A stretch of DNA of 64,000 nucleotides from Kribbella sindirgiensis (GCF_004331435.1 NZ_SJKA01000027.1:1-64000), one strand, 5' to 3'. Shown: positions 1-9,600, numbered from the stretch's first letter. The notes: a model not told the origin generated them from the letters alone. Program-made: numbers and translations.

Positions 1-53
1 CGCCGATGGTACTGCGACCGGGAGGTCGTGGGAGAGTAGGACGCCGCCGGACA
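1..53 (+). rRNA. rrf: 5S ribosomal RNA, 3' end (partial)
   Basis: The first ~53 bases match the 3' third of actinobacterial 5S rRNA: the CGCCGATGGTACTGC block, the GGGAGAGTAGGAC segment and the terminal GCCGCCGGAC that closes helix I. The 5' part lies outside the window. A strong terminator begins 9 bases later, so this is the end of an rRNA operon read on the plus strand. Confidence 0.93.
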
Positions 54-61
54 TTCACACT

Positions 62-101
62 GTTAAGGGCCACCCCACTAGGGGTGGCCCTTAACATTTC
101 T
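62..101 (+). terminator. rRNA operon intrinsic terminator
   Basis: A 15-bp perfect stem (62-76 with 81-95, loop ACTA) is followed by ATTTCT. It sits directly after the 5S gene and just beyond the stop codon of the converging HHH gene, so it may serve both strands. Confidence 0.9.
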
Positions 102-354
102 ACGCATCTTTGCGTTCTGGTGTGTACGTCCACCAGGGCCGCGGCGGGTTGCCGTTCGCCTGGTCGACGGCGGACATGATCGTGTCCAGGAGACACGGAT
201 CGTGGCGTTGCTGATCCCGTTCGCAGATCGTCTCGTAGATCTCGGCAGGATCCCGGCCGGCCAGCTGGTCGATCCGCGTGATCTCCGCTCGGCCCAGGTA
301 GTCGGCGACAGGCGGGCCGACATTCAGGAGACTCGTCAGTTCGGTCTTGGACAT
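100..354 (-). CDS. helix-hairpin-helix protein, Cdd1/pathogenicity-locus family
   Basis: An 84-aa protein with a single helix-hairpin-helix-like module: LLNVGPPVADYLGRAEIT near the N-terminus, then LAGRDPAEIYETIC and the RHDPCLLDTI segment, ending PRPWWTYTPER. These are hallmarks of the small Cdd1 (PF11731) family, a presumed nucleic-acid-binding protein of unknown cellular role. The start was chosen at 354 because AGGGTGG lies just upstream and the homology begins there; a longer reading has no support. It converges on the rRNA operon and is divergent from the kinase-like gene at 438. Confidence 0.85.
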   Translation of the reverse strand: MSKTELTSLLNVGPPVADYLGRAEITRIDQLAGRDPAEIYETICERDQQRHDPCLLDTIMSAVDQANGNPPRPWWTYTPERKDA

Positions 355-437
355 ACATCCACCCTGCCTCGCGAGGGCCGTGTGGGTCTTGAACAAATCG
401 GACGACCTGTACGGCGTACTGGCCCTATGCTCCCGGC

Positions 438-917
438 ATGGCTGGAATGGTGTTGATCGTCGGTCTGCCGGGTGCGGGCAAAACGTCGTTGGCTCGACGG
501 CTCGAGGAGGACCGGAAAGCGCTGCGGTTGACACCGGATGAGTGGATGGACGCGTTGTTCAACACCAACGAGGTCGACGGACGGCGTTGGGTGCTGGAGT
601 CCGAGATGCTGTGGGGTGTCGCGGCGAGGGCGTTGACCCTCGAGGTGGACGTGATCCTCGATTACGGCTGCTGGTCGGAGGAGGAGCGAGACCTGTTCCG
701 GACCAGGGCGCAGGCGCTGGGTGCGAGTGCGGAGCTCGTCGTACTGGATTTGCCGTTCGAGGTGCTGTGGGAGCGTCTGGAGAAGCGCAATGCGAACCTG
801 CCGCCGGCGACGTTCCGTGCCAGCCGGGAGGAACTCACGGAGTGGAGCAGTAGGTTCGAGGTGCCGACTGTGGACGAGCTCCAGCGTTGGGATCGGCACG
901 TGGTGGTGAAGGAGTAG
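438..917 (+). CDS. AAA_33-type P-loop kinase-like protein
   Basis: A 159-aa single-domain P-loop protein. Walker A is GLPGAGKT at residues 9-16, and a central VILDYGCWSEEERD segment carries the likely catalytic or metal-binding acid. The LVVLDLPFEVLWERLEKRN stretch resembles the lid and nucleotide-binding region of small-molecule kinases. This build (PF13671, near chloramphenicol phosphotransferase and gluconate-kinase-like proteins) suggests ATP-dependent phosphorylation of a small molecule, but the substrate cannot be read from sequence. No Shine-Dalgarno is obvious; TATGCT ends about 7 nt before the ATG, so a short or absent leader is possible. Its stop abuts the stop of the converging gene at 918. 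Confidence 0.8.
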   Translation: MAGMVLIVGLPGAGKTSLARRLEEDRKALRLTPDEWMDALFNTNEVDGRRWVLESEMLWGVAARALTLEVDVILDYGCWSEEERDLFRTRAQALGASAELVVLDLPFEVLWERLEKRNANLPPATFRASREELTEWSSRFEVPTVDELQRWDRHVVVKE

Positions 918-1568
918 CTACTCTTCGGGGGCGATGCCGACGAGTGCGGCTGCCGCGCAGATGTGGACCGGTGTGAGGTCGATGGGGGAGACCGGCGCCT
1001 GCAGGAGGGTGCCACGCTCGTACGGCGTGAGGCTGATGTCGATGCCGGGAGCGCCGGCCACCATGCCCCGCACGTACGTGAGCCACCCCATCATCGGGAT
1101 CCCGCGCCGGAAGACACCGGCTGCCGCGGCGAGCTCGGTGTCGGCGATGCTCGCCCACTGCGGTTCCCAGATCGTGACGACCGCGCGGAGGACCTGAGCG
1201 AAGCGTTCCGACTGCTGCAGTGCGTCCTCGTCGCTCCAGTGCAGCGTGAGCTGGTCCGAGACGGTCGTCATCGTGCCGCCCATGGACAGGTCGAACAGCC
1301 ACGGTAGTTCGCCGGTGCTCTGCAGGTGCAGCCGCGTCGTACTCGTACCGTTCGCGAGCACCTTCGTCGTTGCCTCGACCATCTCCTGGAGCGGAGTGGA
1401 GCCGTCGGCTTCGAGGACGTGGTACCCCCAGCGCTCGTCCTGCGTCCAGTTGTGGACGTCGGGGAACGCGACCGCCACCGCGGTCAGCGTCCGGCCGACC
1501 CGGAGCGCGCGGTGCTCGACGGTCTCGTCACGATGCGGCCATTGGGCGCGGAGCAGCCACGAAGCCAT
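918..1568 (-). CDS. conserved hypothetical protein, possibly Imm52-like
   Basis: A 216-aa soluble protein with no signal peptide or membrane segment. It has W-rich patches (NWTQDERWGYHVLEADGSTP near residue 40; TIWEPQWASIADTEL near residue 133) and a C-terminal GWLTYVRGM segment. The general look recalls polymorphic-toxin immunity proteins of the Imm52 type, but I cannot confirm this and no toxin gene lies beside it. It converges on the kinase-like gene with no gap between stop codons. Coding potential is supported by strong third-position GC and by the lack of a competing frame. Confidence 0.6.
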   Translation of the reverse strand: MASWLLRAQWPHRDETVEHRALRVGRTLTAVAVAFPDVHNWTQDERWGYHVLEADGSTPLQEMVEATTKVLANGTSTTRLHLQSTGELPWLFDLSMGGTMTTVSDQLTLHWSDEDALQQSERFAQVLRAVVTIWEPQWASIADTELAAAAGVFRRGIPMMGWLTYVRGMVAGAPGIDISLTPYERGTLLQAPVSPIDLTPVHICAAAALVGIAPEE

Positions 1569-1810
1569 TCACGCCCTCCGATCATGATCAGGCGGACACG
1601 ACGGCGCGCCGGACGGTGACATGATGCCGGATGCAGGTGACGGTACGCCGTCATACGACCGCTTGACCAGAGCTCCGCCTACTCGGTGTGAGCAGCTACG
1701 GCGCCTCTCCGGAAACGTCACCGGACCAGTCTGCTGCACCCCCTGGTGCGGGGTCAGCACCGGGGTCCGATTTTGGTAACAACACATCGAAATCTGGACA
1801 AGTGTCAAGC
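1569..1810. other. intergenic, no gene seen
   Basis: A 242-bp gap upstream of the 918-1568 gene and downstream of the GH76 gene. It holds only a small perfect hairpin, TGACGG-TACG-CCGTCA, near 1638-1653. I could support no gene or promoter here. Confidence 0.5.
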
Positions 1811-3619
1811 TCAGCCCGCCGGTGCCGCTGCCACCAGTGCCCCCAGAGCGCTCGCCTGCGAACGCCAGTCCCGCGCGCCGCCGCCGGCCCAGCGCTGCCC
1901 GAGCCGGTTCAGTGAGTCGCGGTCGTTCTGCCAGATCGAGTCGGCCTGCCGCTGCGCATAGGTCCGGTACGACGCGTCGCCGGTGGCGTCCGCGAGGTCC
2001 ATGAAGTACCGCATGAAGATGCCCTTGAACTGCTTCTGGTTGTCGTCGCAGGTGCCGGCCGGATCACAGCTCTCGGTGAGGATCCCGCCCGGGCTGAGCG
2101 AGGACATCGCCGCGTCACCCAGCTGCCGAGCCCTCGCGAGCAGGGAGCTGTCCCCGGTCGCCCGCCACAGTTCGAGCGCGCCGCCGATCGCCAGGCCCTG
2201 GTTGTACGTCCACACGGTCTGGCCATTGTTGGTGCATGCGCCGGTCACACCGTCGTTCACCAGGTTCGAGGAGTTGATCATCCCGCTGCCGACGAACCAG
2301 TTCCATCCTGCGGTCGCCCGCTGCAACCAGACGGTGTCGCCGGCCAGCCGGTTGTGCAGCGCAGCGGCCAGCCGGATGTAGAGCCCGTTCGTCACCGCGT
2401 TCTTGTACGTGCGCTCGCGGTCCCACCACACGCCGCCGCCACACGTGCTCGTGTCCCAGTACCCCTGCACGTAGTTCGCGATGGTGACCGCCATGTCCAG
2501 GTACTTACGGTCGCCGGTCAGGTCGTACGCCTCGATCCACGCGATACCCCACCATTCGGTGTCGTCGATCGCGCGGCTGGTGAAGTTCCCCTCCAGCGCG
2601 TCGCCGCTCTTCTCGCCGGCGGGGAACACGCCCTTGTTCTTCTCGAACACCTCGTTCACGATCCAGCGCAGATCGGTACGTCGGGTGCGCTGCTGGTAAT
2701 CCATCAGCGTCGTCACCGCGACCGCGGAGTTCCACCAGCTCGACAGCCACCACGCGGTGTGCGGCTGATACGAGTACATCAACGCGTCGGCGGCTGCACC
2801 GGTGCGGTCGGAGGCAGGGCGCGCCCACGCCGTACAGCTGCCGTTCTGGCCTTCGACGGCTCGCCCGCAGGCGCGGACCGCGCCGCCGTACAGCTTGGAG
2901 ATTGGGTCGGCTGCCGCGTAGAGGCGGGTTGTGGCTGCACTGGCGCCGGCGGTGACGCTGGTTCGGCCGAGTGATGAGCCGCCGGGCCAGGACGCGCCTT
3001 CGTTCCAGGAGCGATCGAGCCAGACCTCGTCGCCGCCTGTGCCGTTCTCGAGAGCCCCCCACGCCATCCCGCGATTGTCGACATGGAGCGAGATCCGCCG
3101 GTTGGACAGGGTGGTCGACTGCACCGGCTGGGTGTCGCCGGACGGACCGGAGCTACCGTCGCAGGCCGCCGCGCAAACCGCGGTGTGTACCCAGGCGGTG
3201 CAGTCGACGCCGGCCGCGTCACCACAGGCGCGGATCAGGCCGCGCCGGTGCCCGGCCGGGTCGGCGAGGTTGTACATGAGGGTGCGCGTGCCGGTCCATC
3301 CGGACGGGATCGAGGCCTTGCCGAGCAGGCCGTCCCAGGTCGCGCCGCCGTCCCAGCTGCGGTCCAGCCAGACCGCGTCGTTGGTGGACCCATTGTCGAT
3401 GCTGCCCCACGCCATCGCGTCCTTGTCGGACACGTGCAGTACGACGCGACGCCCGTTGATCACCTTCTCGGGTACGGGGAACGTCTCCTCCTGTGCCTGC
3501 GAAGGATCGAGCATGTCGCACGAAACCGAACAGACCTGTGCCGCAAGCGGCTGCGAATCAAGTGGCTGGGCATCAACAGGAAGCGGCAACAGCAGGCCGA
3601 ACACCAACAGAATTCGCAT
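1811..3619 (-). CDS. secreted GH76 family alpha-1,6-mannanase
   Basis: A 602-aa exported enzyme. A short signal peptide (MRILLVFGLLLPLPVDA) precedes two tandem ~100-aa repeats, roughly residues 50-150 and 165-270. They share the patterns HV..MAWG..NG and VWLDRSW..GA.W and resemble carbohydrate-binding modules. The C-terminal ~330 residues are a GH76 (alpha/alpha)6 barrel, with the adjacent catalytic aspartates in AIDDTEWWG near residue 352, NAVTNGLYIRLAA, and TVWTYNQGLAIGG. The family cleaves alpha-1,6-mannan such as fungal wall mannan. The gene starts 1 bp after the stop of the upstream GH2 gene, so it is almost certainly co-transcribed and under the same LacI-type operator. Confidence 0.9.
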   Translation of the reverse strand: MRILLVFGLLLPLPVDAQPLDSQPLAAQVCSVSCDMLDPSQAQEETFPVPEKVINGRRVVLHVSDKDAMAWGSIDNGSTNDAVWLDRSWDGGATWDGLLGKASIPSGWTGTRTLMYNLADPAGHRRGLIRACGDAAGVDCTAWVHTAVCAAACDGSSGPSGDTQPVQSTTLSNRRISLHVDNRGMAWGALENGTGGDEVWLDRSWNEGASWPGGSSLGRTSVTAGASAATTRLYAAADPISKLYGGAVRACGRAVEGQNGSCTAWARPASDRTGAAADALMYSYQPHTAWWLSSWWNSAVAVTTLMDYQQRTRRTDLRWIVNEVFEKNKGVFPAGEKSGDALEGNFTSRAIDDTEWWGIAWIEAYDLTGDRKYLDMAVTIANYVQGYWDTSTCGGGVWWDRERTYKNAVTNGLYIRLAAALHNRLAGDTVWLQRATAGWNWFVGSGMINSSNLVNDGVTGACTNNGQTVWTYNQGLAIGGALELWRATGDSSLLARARQLGDAAMSSLSPGGILTESCDPAGTCDDNQKQFKGIFMRYFMDLADATGDASYRTYAQRQADSIWQNDRDSLNRLGQRWAGGGARDWRSQASALGALVAAAPAG

Positions 3620-3620
3620 G

Positions 3621-6323
3621 TCAGCCTCCGAGGGCGGGCTGGTTGGTCCAGGTTGTGTCGGCGTCGTACGAACCGCCGCCGTCCCACGCGTTCGCGCCGC
3701 CGACGGTGGCGATGTAGACCAGCTCGCTCGCGTGCCGCACGTAGTACGTCGGATAGTTGATCGACTGCAGTGACACGTTGCCGGTCCCGCCGACGCGTGG
3801 CTGCTGGGCGCAGAACGTGGCGTCCTTGCGGAACGTGTCGGTGCCGTCGTTGGACGCCTTCTGCAGGCGGTAGTTGCTGTGCCGGAGGTACTGGCCCGGG
3901 AAGTTGACCGACTCGAGTGAGTAGCAACTGCTCTCGGCCAGGCCGGCGCGGATCACGAAGCTCGCGTCCTGGCGATCCGTCAGCGACGAGTTGGCGTCGA
4001 TCACGTCGGTCCGGGCCAGCCCTTCGCGATGCCGCAGTACTCGATCGGCGTAGCCGGGCGTGGTCACGCGGAACGTGCGGCTCTGGCCGACGGCGAGGTC
4101 CGCGCCGCTTCGCCACCAGGCCGGGACGAGGTTCCAGGTCGCGTCGTCGCGGTACGAGCCGCCGGTGTCGGTGTCCAGCCAGACCTCGGAGTTGCGATGG
4201 CGCAGGTAGTACCCGGGCCGGGCGGCGGACTCCAGCGACGTACCGCCACCGCTCAGACCGGGATGCGTGCAGAAGGTGGCGTCAGCTGCGTTGGGGTTGG
4301 CCTCCTTGTAGATCCGAAGGTCGCGCTGGCGCAGGTACTGGCCGGGGAAGTTCCGCGACTCGAAGGAGTAGCAGCTGCTGTTGGACAGCCCTGGCCGGAC
4401 CCAGAACGTCGCGTCCTGCTTGAGCGTTTGGTTGCTGCCCGCATCGACGACCTCGGTGTTCGCGACACCGTCGAGGTGCCGCAGGTACCGGTTCGTGTAC
4501 GTCGGGGTGGTGACCCGGAAGGACACCAGCTTGCCAAGCGGAAGCGTCGTACCGTTGGCGGCGGCCAGGACCTGCTGGTTCACGGCACGTACCCGCGCGA
4601 AGTCCATCTTCTGCACCTGCCGGTCGTAGGTGTAGAAGCCGTTGATCTCGTCCTCGACGTCGGTCGGCTCCGTGTAGACCGAGCCGGACAGCCCGGATCC
4701 GGTGATCAGATCGGGCAGCTGGCTGGTGATCTGCACGTACCGCGTTGTCAGCGCGTCCGGCGTCGGCAGCATCTCGTACGCGAAGCTGTTGCCGCTCGGC
4801 CACTCGTGACCGGGGACGTGCAGTCCGAGGCCGCCGTACTCACCGAGCTGCAGGACGCGCGTCGTCGACGGCGCCCGCGCGACGCCGGGACCGACGTACA
4901 GGTGGTCGTCGATGACGTCGCCGTTGCCGGGATCCGGATCCGAGTCGCAGCAGTTCGAACCGGAGTTGTGGTTGACCAGCCGGCTCGGGTCGAGGCTCTT
5001 CACCAGGTCGGCGATCCGGCCGGCCTGGAACTCGCCCCAGCCCTCGTTGAACGGGATCCATTGCGTGATCGACGTGATCTGCTGGTGGTTGTCGACCATC
5101 CGGCGCAGCTCGGACTCGTACCGCGCCTCGCCGGTCGCGGAAGCGTTGCGTCCGGCAACCAGCGACGGCATGTCCTGCCACACCATCAGGCCGAGCTTGT
5201 CCGCCCAGTAGAACCAGCGCGCCGACTCGACCTTGATGTGCTTGCGGACCATGTTGAAGCCGAGCGCCTTCTGCTGCTCCAGGTCGAACCGCAACGCGTC
5301 GTCCGTCGGCGCGGTGTAGAGGCCGTCCGGCCAGTAACCCTGGTCGAGGGTGCCGAGCGCGTAGACGAACTTGCCGTTCAGCGTCGGCCGGAGGAAGCCG
5401 CCGAGCATCGCCTTGCCGACGGACCGCATCCCGAAGTATCCGCCGACCGAGTCGTTGCCCATCGTCACGCGGAGGTCGTAGAGGAACGGGTCGTCGGGCG
5501 ACCACAAATGCGCATTCGGTACGGCGACGCGGAACGACGTACCGCTGACGCCGCTCGCGACGACCTGACCGCCGGACACCACCTGCGCGTGGACAGCTTG
5601 TCCGGGCGAAGATCCCTGCACGGTGAGGTCCAGTCCGCCGGCCGCGACGTTCGGGATCGTGTCGAGCCGGGTGATCCAGGTGGGCTGCGTCGGCTCGAGC
5701 CAGACGGTCTGCCAGATGCCGGACGACGGTGTGTACCAGATGCCGCCGCGGTTGACGCGCTGCTTGCCGAGCGGGATGTCCTCGGTGTCGACAGGCGCCC
5801 AGACGCCGACGACGATGTCGTTGCTACCGGCCCGCAACGCCGACGTGATGTCGTACGAGAACGCGTCGTACCCGCCCTCGTGCGTGCCGAGCAGCGTGCC
5901 GTTCACCCAGACCTTCGACTGCCACATCACCGCGCCGAAGTTGAGTTGCACGTGGCGTCCCGACCAGCCGGCCGGGACGGTGAACGTGCGCTTGTAGTAC
6001 ATCCGGTTCTCGTGGCGCTGGATGCCGGAGAGCGCGGACTCGATCGGGTACGGGACCAGGACCTCCTCGGGCAGCGTCCCGGTCGGCGGGTTGTTCAGAT
6101 CGCTCGTCGGCGCGAACTGCCAGACGCCGTTGAGGCTCTGCCACTCGGTCCGCGTCAGCTGCGGCCGCGGGTATTCGGGGAGTGGGTTCGTCACCGACAC
6201 CTGATTGGTCCACGGGGTGGCCAACGGCGGCGGCTTCGGGGTGAACGCGCTGGCGGTGAGCGGCGTCAGGAGTACGGCGATGACGCCGAGCACCAACGTC
6301 AGAAGGCGGAGTCGCGACAGCAT
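3621..6323 (-). CDS. secreted GH2 glycosidase with two AbfB (CBM42) domains
   Basis: A 900-aa exported enzyme with a signal peptide ending near TASA (residue 26). It has the GH2 jelly-roll N-domain (HENRMYYKRTFTVPAGW, VMWQSKVWVNGTLLG), an Ig-like domain, and a TIM barrel with the acid/base glutamate in PFNEGWGEF (about residue 427). The nucleophile glutamate is probably in LQLGEYGGLG (about residue 494). The C-terminus holds two beta-trefoil AbfB-type modules recognisable by repeated NFPGQYLR and DATF motifs, which in the family bind arabinofuranose. Substrate could be a beta-galactoside, glucuronide or mannoside; the sequence alone does not decide. It is the first gene of a two-gene operon with GH76. 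The SD GGGAG lies 9 nt before the ATG. Confidence 0.9.
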   Translation of the reverse strand: MLSRLRLLTLVLGVIAVLLTPLTASAFTPKPPPLATPWTNQVSVTNPLPEYPRPQLTRTEWQSLNGVWQFAPTSDLNNPPTGTLPEEVLVPYPIESALSGIQRHENRMYYKRTFTVPAGWSGRHVQLNFGAVMWQSKVWVNGTLLGTHEGGYDAFSYDITSALRAGSNDIVVGVWAPVDTEDIPLGKQRVNRGGIWYTPSSGIWQTVWLEPTQPTWITRLDTIPNVAAGGLDLTVQGSSPGQAVHAQVVSGGQVVASGVSGTSFRVAVPNAHLWSPDDPFLYDLRVTMGNDSVGGYFGMRSVGKAMLGGFLRPTLNGKFVYALGTLDQGYWPDGLYTAPTDDALRFDLEQQKALGFNMVRKHIKVESARWFYWADKLGLMVWQDMPSLVAGRNASATGEARYESELRRMVDNHQQITSITQWIPFNEGWGEFQAGRIADLVKSLDPSRLVNHNSGSNCCDSDPDPGNGDVIDDHLYVGPGVARAPSTTRVLQLGEYGGLGLHVPGHEWPSGNSFAYEMLPTPDALTTRYVQITSQLPDLITGSGLSGSVYTEPTDVEDEINGFYTYDRQVQKMDFARVRAVNQQVLAAANGTTLPLGKLVSFRVTTPTYTNRYLRHLDGVANTEVVDAGSNQTLKQDATFWVRPGLSNSSCYSFESRNFPGQYLRQRDLRIYKEANPNAADATFCTHPGLSGGGTSLESAARPGYYLRHRNSEVWLDTDTGGSYRDDATWNLVPAWWRSGADLAVGQSRTFRVTTPGYADRVLRHREGLARTDVIDANSSLTDRQDASFVIRAGLAESSCYSLESVNFPGQYLRHSNYRLQKASNDGTDTFRKDATFCAQQPRVGGTGNVSLQSINYPTYYVRHASELVYIATVGGANAWDGGGSYDADTTWTNQPALGG

Positions 6324-6349
6324 GATGGATCTCCCTGGGGCGGTAGGAA

Positions 6350-6361
6350 GAGAGCGCTCTC
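6350..6361. promoter_or_regulatory. LacI-family operator
   Basis: GAGAGCGCTCTC is a perfect 12-bp palindrome with the central GCGC typical of actinobacterial LacI-family operators such as CebR sites. It lies immediately at the predicted transcription start of the GH2-GH76 operon, where a bound repressor would block initiation. No LacI gene is in the window, so the regulator is encoded elsewhere. Confidence 0.8.
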
Positions 6362-6369
6362 ACCTGGTG

Positions 6370-6397
6370 AGTATGCGGGCCCGCGCGACCAGGTCAA
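6370..6397 (-). promoter_or_regulatory. promoter of the GH2-GH76 operon
   Basis: Read on the minus strand, TTGACC (-35, 6392-6397) and CATACT (-10, 6370-6375) are 16 bp apart. The predicted start falls near 6362, abutting the palindromic operator. Confidence 0.6.
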
Positions 6398-6487
6398 GAC
6401 CTCGCGTGATTGTTTCTGTGGGAAATTGTCGGACTACGTGAAGATCTGACGCGTGCAGTCCGAACTCTGCGTCGGGCGCCTGCCACT

Positions 6488-6575
6488 CATTTGGTGGGTT
6501 GGCGTCCGAGATACAGGGTTGGCGACCGAGATCCCGGGCGCCAACCCAGACTTTCGGACGCCCACCCACCAAATG
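6488..6575. repeat. 88-bp imperfect palindrome with nested hairpin
   Basis: Arms 6488-6510 and 6553-6575 match at 21 of 23 positions. A nested stem pairs GGGTTGGCG (6515-6524 region) with CGCCAACCC (6539-6547). It lies between the 3' end of the SMC operon (stop at 6678) and the GH2 promoter. No T-tract follows on either strand, so it is not an ordinary intrinsic terminator. It could act as an mRNA-stabilising or Rho-type structure for the SMC transcript, or be a dispersed palindromic element. Confidence 0.75.
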
Positions 6576-6677
6576 CCGACCGCCGCCGGCCGGGTCAAGG
6601 TGGTGCAGCGGCGCCCAGGGGGCGTCCGCTTCAGGGGGTGGGCTGCCCGGCGGGGGGATCCGGGCACGGACCCAGCT

Positions 6678-9600
6678 TTAAGCGAGCGTCGGCGAGGCAA
6701 GTTCCAGGGTCGGGGTTGAACCGCGGTACGACGTCATCCACTCGCGGAGCAGTTCGACCCGGGCCGCGTTGTCCTCGTTGCCCTTCACCACGGGCGCCTG
6801 GTTGTACGGCATGGTGTCCGAGCTGCGCCGGAGCTTCACGTACAGCCGGGACGAGGCGAGCGCGTACCGCTCCATGTCGTCCTGGAGCGCACCGATCACG
6901 GTGATGTTCCGGTCGCGGCCGATCTGCTCGAACAGCGCCACCGCCTCGCGACGGTGCTGCGAGCCGAGGTTGCGGCCGAGCTCGTCGAGGATCAGCAGCA
7001 GCGGTCGGTCGGAGCCGCCGGCGAGTGCGGCCGCGCACACCAGCTTCACCGCCTTCTCGTCCATCTGGGCGGTGTTGCCCTTGACGTTGAACGCCGAGAA
7101 CGGACCTCCCTCGGACCGGCGCCACTTCGGCGTGACCGTCCAGCGCCACGGCTTGTCGGGCTCGGCGGGCGGATCGGGCTCGGGGAACTCGAGCTTCGCG
7201 CCGTACCCGCCGTACTGCTGGTCGAGGCGGTCGAACTCCTGTGACACCAGACGGAGCCGGGCCTTGATGCCGTCGGCGAGCGACGCGCGGTGCGCGCGGG
7301 CCGTGCTCTCGGCTTCGCCGAGTCCTTCGCGGGCGCGCTCGAGCGCGGCGTTCCGCTCGGCACGCTGGCTGGCGATCTGCTGTTGCTGCAGGCTGTCGAA
7401 CGTCTCGTGCTGGGCGAGGTGGCTGCTCAGCGTGCGCTGCAGCGCCGGCACGAGGCCGACGCGGTCGCCGAGCGTGCCGTTCGTCCAGCCGTCCGGGCCG
7501 TTCAGGATCTCCCACAACTCGGTCGGGATCTCTTCACGCGACCGCGCGTTCGGGAAACAGCGGCGGATCACGTCGTCGAGCTGCGTACAGGCCTGGTGGT
7601 TCCAGTCGGCCGTCGTACGGCGTTGCGCGTCGTCGGCCAGTCCGAGAATGAACTCCTCGGCCTCGGCGGGTGTCCCGCCCCAGGCCGTCGTCCGGGTGGT
7701 GAGGTCGAGCGTGGTCTGCTCCTCGCGCAGCGCGAGACGGCGGCCGGTCAGCTCGTCGAGAATCCGGTCGTGGTCGCGACGGGTCGCTTCGAGGTTCTTC
7801 AGGCGCTCGTCGCGGACCAGTTGCTGGCCGGCGGCGGTCTCGGCGGACTCCTTCGCCGCCTGCAGCTGCGGCGCGAGCGTGTCGCGGTCGGTCTCGTGCC
7901 GGTCGACGGTCTCGCGGAGCGCGAGGATCTGCTCCTGCACCGAGTCCGCATCGGCGAGCGCGCGAGCGGCCGCCGTACGACGCTCTGCCTGCTCGACCCG
8001 CGACCGCGCCTGCTCCAGCGCCGCCGACGCCTTCGACCGTGCTTCGACGGCGGCCTCGACGCGGCGCCTGGCTGCCTCGATCCGCGCGGTCCGGCCGGTG
8101 ATCGGCTCGTCGAACTGCCCGACCGCCACCACACCGGCGACGTCGTCGACGTTGTCCTTGGTCGCGCGCTCGCCGATCGCGGCGAAGAACGCGTCCAGCA
8201 CGAACCGCTTGTCCGCGGACTTCGGACCCCGCTTCGCGGAACTCTTGCTGCCCGGGCGATTCGCCAGCACCAGCAGAAATCCGGCGTACCCGGCGTCGGC
8301 CAGCGCGGTCGCCGCAACCGTCGCGTCGCCCGCATCGATCACCACGGCCTCGCGGTACGGCGCGAACCGGGGCTCCCACTCCGCCCGATCGGACTCCGGC
8401 AGCTCGGTGATGTCCGTCAATGCACCGCACTCGATGCCCGCGTTCTCCAGGACCTGCTGCTGCGCCGCGGAGACGGTCTGACCGCTCTCCGCTTCCTTCA
8501 GGTCCGCCGTCGTGTGCTCGACGGCGACCCGTGCGGCGTGGTCGCGGCCGATGTGTTCCTCGAGGACCTCGCGGGCTTCGGCCTGCTCTTCGGCCGCGAC
8601 GGCCAGGTCGCGGCCGTCCGCCGAACGGCCTGCCTCCAGCAGCCGCCGGTGCTCCTGCCCGAGACGCTCCAGTTGCTCTCGCACCGACCGTTGCGCCAGG
8701 TCGAGCTCCCGGTCGCGGGCGTCGAGCTTGTCCCGCTCCTGGCGGGTCAGCTGGACGTCCCGGAGCATGCCCTCCTCGTTGCCAAAGGCATCGATTTCGG
8801 CCTCGATCGCTTCCTTCCGGGCCTCCTGCTCGGCGACGCGCTCGTCGAGAACCGTCAACTCCTGCAGGATTTCGTCGTTCCGCGCGGAGCCGTCGATCAG
8901 GTGCCGCGCCGAGCGCGCCCGCCAGGACTCCTTGGCCGCGGCGAGCGCTTCCCGCGCCGCCGCACGCTGCAGGATGCCCGCCTCGACGGTCGCCATCTCC
9001 TGCTCCCAGCGCTGCAGGTCCGCGGTCGCCTGCTTGGTCGCCTCGCGCTGGGTGTGCTCGGCCGAACGGTGCGCCTGCTCCTGCTCGAGCTCGTGGTCGA
9101 GACCGGTGAGGGTCGCGATCGCGTTGAAGATCCGGGCCGGGACGAGCTCGTTGAGCGGCTCGGCGAGCAGGTTCGCGGTCGGGCTGGAACGCACCGACGT
9201 CGACAGGAACGAGACGCACCGGACCTGCCCGCCGTACAGCACCTGGGAGAGCTTGTTGGCGTGGAAGTCGGTGCGGCCGTTCGAGTGCGGGAGGGTGGCC
9301 CACAACGCGTCGGCGCCGGCGGCCCGCTCGGCCTCGGTCGCGCCGTACGGGATGTGCAGACCCTGTTTCCAGCGCAGGTCGATGTACGACGCCTTGCGGT
9401 TGATGCGGATCCAGACCGTGATCGCGGCAGCCTCGATCTCGTCGACGTCGGTGAGGTCCGGGTCGGAGAAGACGCCGACGATGTAGCCGCGGTCGACGTT
9501 CGACCAGTTGCCTTCCTGGCCGGCCGCCTCGGCCGTGAACAGCAGCTCGGCCGCGCCGGGCGCGCCGCTGGTCAGGCGCCACTGGTCGTCGGCGTGCAGG

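Noticed and set aside
1569..1808. 79-codon minus-strand frame
   Set aside because: No ribosome binding site, no conserved features; likely non-coding.
4029..6449. 806-codon plus-strand frame opposite the GH2 gene
   Set aside because: Arg/Val/Ala-rich translation with no motifs; shadow of the glycosidase codon bias.
6324..6677. JetD-like nuclease or effector gene at the end of the SMC operon
   Set aside because: Only a palindrome and the GH2 promoter are present; no coding sequence fits.
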